Positions 5,504 to 9,963 of a stretch of 9,963 nucleotides of DNA are shown in pieces (within the stretch, counting starts at the first letter, position 1; each line of letters begins with the position of its first letter). A model generated the notes under the pieces. The model did no database searches. It saw only the letters and a list, made by a program, of their open reading frames with translations, and was not told the DNA's origin. The translations under genes and the position numbers were made by a program. The DNA lies in the NCBI GenBank assembly GCA_041477005.1, contig JBGOUJ010000260.1, forward strand, positions 1 to 9,963, in the 5' to 3' direction. The stretch comes from JBGOUJ01 sp041477005 (GTDB taxonomy: Bacteria; Acidobacteriota; Terriglobia; Bryobacterales; JACQDG01).

Positions 5504-6739
5504 TTACTCATATCGCAGCGCCTCCATCGGGTCGAGCAAGGCGGCCTTTCGGGCCGGGTAGTAGCCGAACCCAACCCCGACCAGCGCGGAAAAGCCGAAG
5601 GCCAGCAGGATGGCCGTCGGGCTGACCAGCGTGGACCACTTGGCGAAGTAAGAGATCAGCGTCGAGGCGGCCAGGCCGACCACAATCCCGGCAATGTCCC
5701 CCAGGACCGAGAGCGTGACCGCTTCTGTCAAGAATTGGGAAAGGATGTCGCGCGTCTTGGCGCCGACCGCCAGGCGCAGGCCGATCTCTCGCGTGCGCTC
5801 GGTCACCGACACCAGCATGATGTTCATGATTCCGATGCCGCCGACAATCAGCGAGACCGAAGCAATGGCTCCCAGCAGCATGGACATGACGCTGGCCGAG
5901 CTTTCCTGCGCGGCGAAGACCTCGGAAAGATTTCGGACGGTAAAGTCGTCATCCTGGTCCTGCCGCATCCGATGGCGCTGCCGCAGCAGGAGCTCGATCT
6001 CCTGCTCCGCCTCCTGCATCAGTTGCGGGCCGGCCGCCTGCACCAGCAGCGTGCCCACCGAGCGGGCGTTGGCGTGGCTGGTTCCGAGAACGTCCCTCTT
6101 GGCCGTCGAGATCGGGATCAGGATGATGTCATCCTGGTCCTGCCCCGAGGGCGACTGCCCTTTGGGAGTGAGGACGCCCAGAACGGTGAACGGGAAGTTC
6201 TTGATCCGGATCGCCTGGCCCACCGGATCGCTCGCGCCGAACAGGTTTTGGACCACGGTCTGCCCGAGCAGCGCGACTTTGGCCGCCGAGTCGACATCCT
6301 GCGAGGTAAACGGGCGGCCGTTCAACACCGAAAGATCGCGGACTGTGAGGTACTCCGGCACGGTGCCCTGGATGGTGGTAGCCCAGTTGCTGTTGCCGTT
6401 TGTGATCTGTGCGGAGCCGCGGACGGTCGCCGCCACCGCTGACACGGCCGGGCACTCGGCGGCGATCGCCTTGGCGTCGTCTTCGGTCAGCGAGACGTTG
6501 ACCCCGCTGCCCAGCCGGATGCCCCCGCTGGTAATGCTGCCGGGGATCACCAGGATCAGGTTGCTGCCGATGCTCTGGATCTGCTGCTGGATTCTCGCCG
6601 TTGCTCCGGAGCCGACGGCTACCATGGCGATGACCGCGGCCACGCCGATGATCATGCCCAGCATGGTCAGACCCGAGCGGAGCCGGTTTACTCGCAAGGC
6701 CCGTAGCGCGATTCTGATGCTGGCGAGAGTCTTCCTCAT
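5504..6739 (-). CDS. ABC exporter permease, MacB/FtsX type
   Basis: This 411-aa inner-membrane permease has the MacB layout: a helix at about 23-45 (LTMLGMIIGVAAVIAMVAVG), a large periplasmic domain (about 46-280), and three C-terminal helices (about 285-311, 335-363, 371-393) with the hallmark GGIGIMNIMLVSVTERTREI at about 300-319 followed by GLRLAVGA. It ends DPMEALRYE, the usual family terminus. E. coli MacB fuses ATPase and permease; here they are separate genes overlapping by 4 bp (ATGA, 6736-6739), so translation is coupled. With the ATPase and adaptor it should form a tripartite exporter passing substrates (antibiotics, peptides or lipids) to an outer-membrane channel. No TolC-type gene is in the window and the substrate cannot be told. 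A decayed copy of its C-terminus lies at 3745-3845. Confidence 0.93.
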   Translation of the reverse strand: MRKTLASIRIALRALRVNRLRSGLTMLGMIIGVAAVIAMVAVGSGATARIQQQIQSIGSNLILVIPGSITSGGIRLGSGVNVSLTEDDAKAIAAECPAVSAVAATVRGSAQITNGNSNWATTIQGTVPEYLTVRDLSVLNGRPFTSQDVDSAAKVALLGQTVVQNLFGASDPVGQAIRIKNFPFTVLGVLTPKGQSPSGQDQDDIILIPISTAKRDVLGTSHANARSVGTLLVQAAGPQLMQEAEQEIELLLRQRHRMRQDQDDDFTVRNLSEVFAAQESSASVMSMLLGAIASVSLIVGGIGIMNIMLVSVTERTREIGLRLAVGAKTRDILSQFLTEAVTLSVLGDIAGIVVGLAASTLISYFAKWSTLVSPTAILLAFGFSALVGVGFGYYPARKAALLDPMEALRYE

Positions 6740-7494
6740 ACCGTTGCCAACACCTGCTCCAGCTCGACCGGCTGATGCTTCAGCTCTTCCTGCGCCTGGC
6801 GGGGCCGCTCAATCCGTGCGTCTTCGACCAGCCGGCCGTCTCGGAAGTGAATATTGCGGTTCGCATACTCCGCGATATCGGGCTCGTGAGTCACCAGGAT
6901 CATCGTGATGCCGGACTGGCGGTTTAAGCGCTGAAAGATGTCCATGATCTCGATGCTGGTTCGCGTATCGAGAGCGCCTGTCGGCTCGTCGGCCAAAATC
7001 ATCTGCGGCTGATTCACCAGGGAGCGGGCAATGGCGACGCGCTGCTGCTGTCCGCCTGAAAGCTGGCTCGGGTGGTGATCTTCGATCCCCGCCAGTCCCA
7101 CGGCGCGCAGAGCCTCGATCGCCCGCGCGTCGCGCTCCTGCGCCGGCGTGTCGGTATAGAGCAGCGGAAGGGCTACGTTTTCAACCGCTGGCGTGCGGGC
7201 CAGCAGGTTGAACTGCTGAAACACGAATCCGATCTTCTTGCTGCGGATCTCCGCAAGCTGGTCGCGCTCGAGCTCCCCCACGCTGATGCCGTCGAGCTTG
7301 TAAGTTCCGGACGTGGGCTTATCGAGGCAACCCAGAATGTTCATGAGGGTCGATTTGCCCGACCCCGACGGCCCCATAATGGCTACGAAGTCGCCGCGCT
7401 CGATGTCGAGAGACACGCCCTTCGTCGCGTGCACGAGGACCTCCCCCAGCGTGTAGTCTTTGACCAGGTCGCACACTTCGATGATGGCCGGCAT
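6736..7494 (-). CDS. ABC exporter ATP-binding protein, MacB/LolD type
   Basis: This 252-aa ATPase has all catalytic motifs: Walker A GPSGSGKS (41-48), Q-loop Gln93 in FVFQQFN, signature LSGGQQQR (145-152), Walker B MILADE (165-170) with the catalytic Glu, D-loop GALD and H-loop His203 in VTHEPD. The 'MNILGCLDKPTSG' stretch is typical of the MacB/LolD branch (type VII mechanotransmission exporters). A C-terminal extension of about 25 residues after the core is Gln/Glu-rich and of unknown use. A Shine-Dalgarno-like GGAG lies upstream of ATG 7494. It is preceded by the two-helix protein (16 bp) and overlaps the permease gene by 4 bp, so it belongs to the operon. It powers the permease from the cytoplasmic side. 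Confidence 0.95.
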   Translation of the reverse strand: MPAIIEVCDLVKDYTLGEVLVHATKGVSLDIERGDFVAIMGPSGSGKSTLMNILGCLDKPTSGTYKLDGISVGELERDQLAEIRSKKIGFVFQQFNLLARTPAVENVALPLLYTDTPAQERDARAIEALRAVGLAGIEDHHPSQLSGGQQQRVAIARSLVNQPQMILADEPTGALDTRTSIEIMDIFQRLNRQSGITMILVTHEPDIAEYANRNIHFRDGRLVEDARIERPRQAQEELKHQPVELEQVLATV

Positions 7495-7510
7495 GTCCGC
7501 TCAGCTCCGC

Positions 7511-7732
7511 TCAGCTCTTTTTGCTGTCGCTGACCAGCAACGCAATGCCGCCGATCAACGCGAGCGCTCCCACGATCGGCGACAGCGGAAGCGTCTTCGT
7601 CTTCTCACTCGTCACCTGGAGAGGACCGAGATCCACAACCTTCTCTCTGGTTGTGTAGGTGATGCCTTGATACGCCAGGGCCACCATCCCCACAACCACG
7701 AGGATGATGGCGAACACTGTTTTTGGTTTCAT
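7511..7732 (-). CDS. Two-helix small membrane protein in the export operon (73 aa)
   Basis: The protein has a hydrophobic helix at about 5-22 (TVFAIILVVVGMVALAYQ), a polar loop with GITYTTREKVVDLGPLQVTS and EKTKTLPLSP, and a second helix at about 50-67 (SPIVGALALIGGIALLVS) with a DSKKS tail. The topology suggests both ends in the cytoplasm and a periplasmic loop of about 28 residues. I recall similar small proteins from Acidobacteria, always hypothetical. It sits 23 bp after the adaptor and 16 bp before the ATPase, so it is co-transcribed. An accessory role in the exporter is possible but unproven. The Shine-Dalgarno is weak (GAAGAAA). Confidence 0.75.
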   Translation of the reverse strand: MKPKTVFAIILVVVGMVALAYQGITYTTREKVVDLGPLQVTSEKTKTLPLSPIVGALALIGGIALLVSDSKKS

Positions 7733-7755
7733 TTTCTTCGACCTATGCTTTCGAC

Positions 7756-9144
7756 TTAGAATTGGGGCCCCCGCTTGCCGCCCGCCGCCGGAGGCGCTGC
7801 TCCGCTATTGCCGTTCGTGGAAAATGCAGCCACGACAACCTGGTCGCCTTCCTTAAGATCGCCGGTGATCTCGGTGAAGTTGCCGTCGGTCAGGCCCACC
7901 GTCACCGGAACAGGCCGCAGCTTCCCGTTGGCCTGGAGCGCCCAAATGGTTTGGGTCACGGCGGCCTTTCGGCTCCCGGCAGAACCCGACTTCCCGCCGC
8001 CCGGATTCGGTGCTGCGTCCGGAGGCTGGAACCGCAGCGCCGCGTTGGCGACCTTGAGCACGTTGCCATGTGTATCCACCAGGATCTTCTCGTTGGCCGT
8101 CATGCCGGGGAACAGCTTGAGGTCCGGGTTGGCCACCGCGATCACAACGTCGTAGGTGATCACGTTTTGAACATTGATGGGCGCTTCTCGAATCTGCGAC
8201 ACCTGGCCCTTGAAAACCTGGCCCGGGTAAGCATCCACGGTGAAAGTGGCGGCCTGGCCAACCTTCACGCGGCCGACATCCGCCTCCGAGACGTTGGTGT
8301 CCACTTGCATCTTGGTCAGATCCTGCGCAATCTGAAACAGCGTAGGGGTCTGCAGGCTGGCTGCTACCGTCTGGCCCACATCGACGTTGCGCGCCACGAC
8401 CACGCCATCCACCGGCGCCCGGATATAGGTGTGCTCCAGATCCAGCCGGGTTTGGTCGAGCGCGGCGGTCGTCTGCTTTACCTGCGCTTCGGAGGAAGCC
8501 ACTTGCGTGCGGGTCGCTTCCAGATCGGCCTTGGCGGCGTCCACGTTGTCCCGCGCGGCTAACTGCTCGGCCTGGGCCGCTTCCACCCCCGCCACGGCGG
8601 AATCGTAAGCAGCTTTTGCGGTGTCGAGATCTTCGGCCGAGATCACTCCTTCTTTGGCGAGCGGAACCCGGCGGTCGTACTTCACCTTGTCATCTGCGAC
8701 AGCCACCTGCGCTTTAAGCACGTTGGCGCGAGCGTTGGCGACAGCGGCGTTGGCGCTCGCCACCCCGGCCTGGGCCTTCACAATCACTGCTCGCGCGTTT
8801 ACCACGGCCGCTTTGGTGGCATCGACCGTGGCCTGCGCCTGGTCCACCCGGGCCTGGAAGAGCTGCGGGTCGATCCGGGCCACCAACTGTCCCTTTCTTA
8901 CCTTGGTGTTGAAATCGGCGTAGAGCGCTTGTATGCTTCCCGAGACCTGCGATCCAACCTGCACCGTGACCACGGCGTTGGGGCTGCCGGTGGCGGAAAT
9001 GGTGGAGTCGATGTCCCCTCTTTCGACGCGAGCCGTCCGGTACTGCACGGCGCCCTGCCCGCGGAGCAGGGCCCAGGCGCCAACGCCCAGCGACACCACC
9101 ACTACCAGGATCGAAAGGAGCAGCTTGCGGCTTTTCGGTTTCAT
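7756..9144 (-). CDS. Periplasmic adaptor (membrane fusion) protein, MacA/HlyD type
   Basis: This 462-aa adaptor has an N-terminal anchor (residues 8-28, LLLSILVVVVSLGVGAWALL), a first lipoyl half (about 55-93, VTVQVGSQVSGSIQALYADF then VRKGQLVARIDP), and a very Ala-rich coiled-coil hairpin (about 94-235) whose tip is near VPLAKEGVISAEDL. The second lipoyl half is IRAPVDGVVVARNVDVGQTV (241-260). A beta-barrel domain (about 278-355) and a membrane-proximal domain ending VGLTDGNFTEITGDLKEGDQ (416-435) follow, and the C-terminal tail is Gly/Pro/Ala-rich. It would link the permease to an outer-membrane channel. I prefer ATG 9144 because it places the anchor at the very N-terminus; GTG 9204 adds 20 residues and has GAGG upstream, so it is not excluded. 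First gene of the operon; no clear promoter is seen in the 82 bp before it. Confidence 0.92.
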   Translation of the reverse strand: MKPKSRKLLLSILVVVVSLGVGAWALLRGQGAVQYRTARVERGDIDSTISATGSPNAVVTVQVGSQVSGSIQALYADFNTKVRKGQLVARIDPQLFQARVDQAQATVDATKAAVVNARAVIVKAQAGVASANAAVANARANVLKAQVAVADDKVKYDRRVPLAKEGVISAEDLDTAKAAYDSAVAGVEAAQAEQLAARDNVDAAKADLEATRTQVASSEAQVKQTTAALDQTRLDLEHTYIRAPVDGVVVARNVDVGQTVAASLQTPTLFQIAQDLTKMQVDTNVSEADVGRVKVGQAATFTVDAYPGQVFKGQVSQIREAPINVQNVITYDVVIAVANPDLKLFPGMTANEKILVDTHGNVLKVANAALRFQPPDAAPNPGGGKSGSAGSRKAAVTQTIWALQANGKLRPVPVTVGLTDGNFTEITGDLKEGDQVVVAAFSTNGNSGAAPPAAGGKRGPQF

Positions 9145-9226
9145 TTCAGTTTCCCGAGAGCGAGAGAAGGAGGATGACGCCGCAGCGCCACCCGGTGCAC
9201 CCACTCGTGAACCTCATCGCAGCCCG

Positions 9227-9418
9227 TCACCGCATCAATCGGTAACTGGTTACGTCCCCCCACACTCCGAACGCCTTCAACACCCAAATCCCAACGGCCA
9301 CCACAACGACCACGTTCAGAATCGACTTGATACTGGACGCCATGGGGATGAAACTATTGACCAGCCACAACGCCATGCCGACGACGATCAACACTAAGAC
9401 GATCTGTAGCAAGGGCAT
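9227..9418 (-). CDS. Thivi_2564-type small membrane protein (63 aa)
   Basis: The protein is MPLLQIVLVLIVVGMALWLV, NSFIPMASSIKSILNVVVVV, AVGIWVLKAFGVWGDVTSYR, LMR. There are two hydrophobic helices (about 4-20 and 32-51) joined by NSFIPMASSIKSI. The MPLLQI start, the IPM motif in the loop and the Lys before ILNVVVV fit the Thivi_2564 family of short inner-membrane proteins of unknown role. A good Shine-Dalgarno (GAGGAG) lies 7-8 nt before the ATG. A sigma-54-like promoter at 9444-9460 and the composite operator C upstream suggest activator-dependent expression. The export operon begins 82 bp downstream and might be read from the same promoter. Confidence 0.85.
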   Translation of the reverse strand: MPLLQIVLVLIVVGMALWLVNSFIPMASSIKSILNVVVVVAVGIWVLKAFGVWGDVTSYRLMR

Positions 9419-9443
9419 CTGTTTTGCTCCTCATGGGTAAGGC

Positions 9444-9460
9444 AGCAATCTGTTGACCAA
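9444..9460 (-). promoter_or_regulatory. Sigma-54-like -24/-12 promoter C (Thivi_2564-type gene)
   Basis: The minus strand reads TTGGTCAACAGATTGCT. The -12 box TTGCT is perfect, the -24 box keeps TTGG, and the GG-to-GC spacing is 10 nt. Transcription would start near 9433, about 15 nt before the ATG. The -24 region also contains a GGTCA, so it could instead be a stray operator half-site. Confidence 0.5.
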
Positions 9461-9628
9461 TCGTCAGGACGGGAGAGATCTTACCTAGCGAGACCCCGCG
9501 CCACTCGCTGGATGCTCTTGTAGGGCCGTTTCATAGCGCTGTGTTGCGGACCATCCACCGAGACCGAGGCCGGGACATCCGTGGCGCGCACTGCAAGTTG
9601 CGGAGAATGCGGTATCGAATCGGGGAAC

Positions 9629-9662
9629 TGACCGCACGGGGTCAGGTGACCAAATATGGTCA
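9629..9662. promoter_or_regulatory. Composite operator / candidate enhancer site C
   Basis: This is the most regular copy: TGACC-N6-GGTCA-N2-TGACC-N6-GGTCA with all four half-sites perfect. It is about 190 bp upstream of the -24 box of promoter C. The array is symmetric, so it has no direction. The rest of the 428-bp gap (9419-9846) holds no gene that I can support. Confidence 0.65.
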
Positions 9663-9846
9663 ATCGGCTCTGCAAAATACCTGCAACGCTCCGCATGAGT
9701 TGGAGCCGCTACAACTGAGATTCAATTATGCTTCGGATTTTTTGCTGCCTTCGCTTGCCCAATCGTGCCAACGCCCGCGACGATCATAGCCCGCTCGACC
9801 GTTGGCGGGACTTGTCCGCGACTCATTGCTTCCCAGCGGCGCGCCA

Positions 9847-9963
9847 TCAGGCGGCCAGCTCGGCAAGCTGCGCCGAATCACGCGCCGAGCTCAAAAGCTC
9901 CTGACAGGCGATGCAACGGTTCGCCCAGGGAATCGCCTCGAGGCGCCTGTGGGAAATGGCATC
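9847..9963 (-). CDS. DksA/TraR-type zinc-finger protein, C-terminal end
   Basis: Only the last 38 codons are present: DAISHRRLEAIPWANRCIAC, then QELLSSARDSAQLAELAA and a stop. 'I...RL.AIPWA..CI.CQE' is the signature end of the DksA/TraR C4-type zinc finger, with Cys17 and Cys20 of this fragment as the second Cys pair. DksA-family proteins bind RNA polymerase through its secondary channel and modulate transcription with ppGpp; some relatives do other jobs. The N-terminal coiled coil and first Cys pair lie outside the window. All other genes here are on the same strand, but the following gap with its own promoter argues against one operon. Confidence 0.8.
   Translation of the reverse strand, partial: DAISHRRLEAIPWANRCIACQELLSSARDSAQLAELAA

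Noticed and set aside
5306..6908. Two long plus-strand frames of 378 and 404 codons
   Set aside because: Both are antisense to the permease gene, whose protein has clear family motifs throughout.
9240..9253. GTAACTGGTTAC palindrome
   Set aside because: It lies within the last codons of the 63-aa gene and has no second copy in the window; most likely chance.
9755..9771. A perfect TTGGCACG -24 box on the minus strand with a GGGCAAG downstream
   Set aside because: The GG-to-GC spacing is 9 rather than 10 nt and transcription would have to run more than 300 nt, through operator C, to reach a gene.
1..9963. CRISPR arrays, tRNA or rRNA genes, insertion-sequence transposases, toxin-antitoxin or defence genes
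   Set aside because: I looked on both strands and saw no regularly spaced repeats, tRNA-like cloverleaf ends, rRNA stretches or recognisable proteins of these kinds.

Overview
The window looks like chromosomal DNA from an Acidobacteriota genome (Terriglobia/Koribacter/Sulfotelmatobacter-like). This is inferred from protein style, not from a marker gene. The sequence is GC-rich, every supported gene lies on the minus strand, and several proteins are of kinds I associate with Acidobacteria: the INYRHRGG/TKIDFRGT OmpA-family protein, the short 'NEQRAYNRYLEEQHR' secreted protein and the 'GGNRERFWFNGFYF' secreted protein.

Layout from right to left, the direction of transcription. At the right edge is the C-terminus of a DksA/TraR-type zinc-finger protein (9847-9963). 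A 428-bp non-coding stretch follows, with a four-half-site operator and a sigma-54-like promoter. Next is a 63-aa Thivi_2564-type membrane protein (9227-9418). Then comes a four-gene MacAB-like export operon: periplasmic adaptor (7756-9144), two-helix small membrane protein (7511-7732), ABC ATPase (6736-7494) and FtsX/MacB-type permease (5504-6739). It ends at a 12-bp stem-loop. A palindromic dispersed-type repeat precedes a secreted zinc-dependent phospholipase C-like protein (3864-5276). Just beyond that gene is an about 100-bp relic of a second permease C-terminus (3745-3845). The left third holds small envelope or secreted proteins: a SYLF-domain lipid-binding protein (2652-3350), a 50-aa lmo0937-type membrane protein (2161-2313), a Pro/Ala/His-rich secreted protein (1227-1985), a 92-aa secreted protein (751-1029) and the N-terminus of an OmpA-family protein (<1-232).

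The most interesting signal is regulatory. Three intergenic regions (554-587, 3638-3671, 9629-9662) carry the same 34-bp composite operator: two TGACC-N6-GGTCA dyads separated by 2 bp. Each lies about 190-225 bp upstream of a -24/-12 (sigma-54-type) promoter that faces an envelope gene (OmpA-family, SYLF, Thivi_2564). This is the expected geometry for an enhancer-binding activator and suggests an undescribed sigma-54 envelope or stress regulon. Two of the regions (326-600 and 3392-3690) are clearly duplicates, including an identical 21-bp block just past the promoter and a leader hairpin. The 5' leader of the OmpA-family gene also keeps what looks like the 3' tail of a lost SYLF gene. That suggests an ancestral promoter-SYLF cassette was duplicated, lost its coding part, and left its promoter to drive the next gene.
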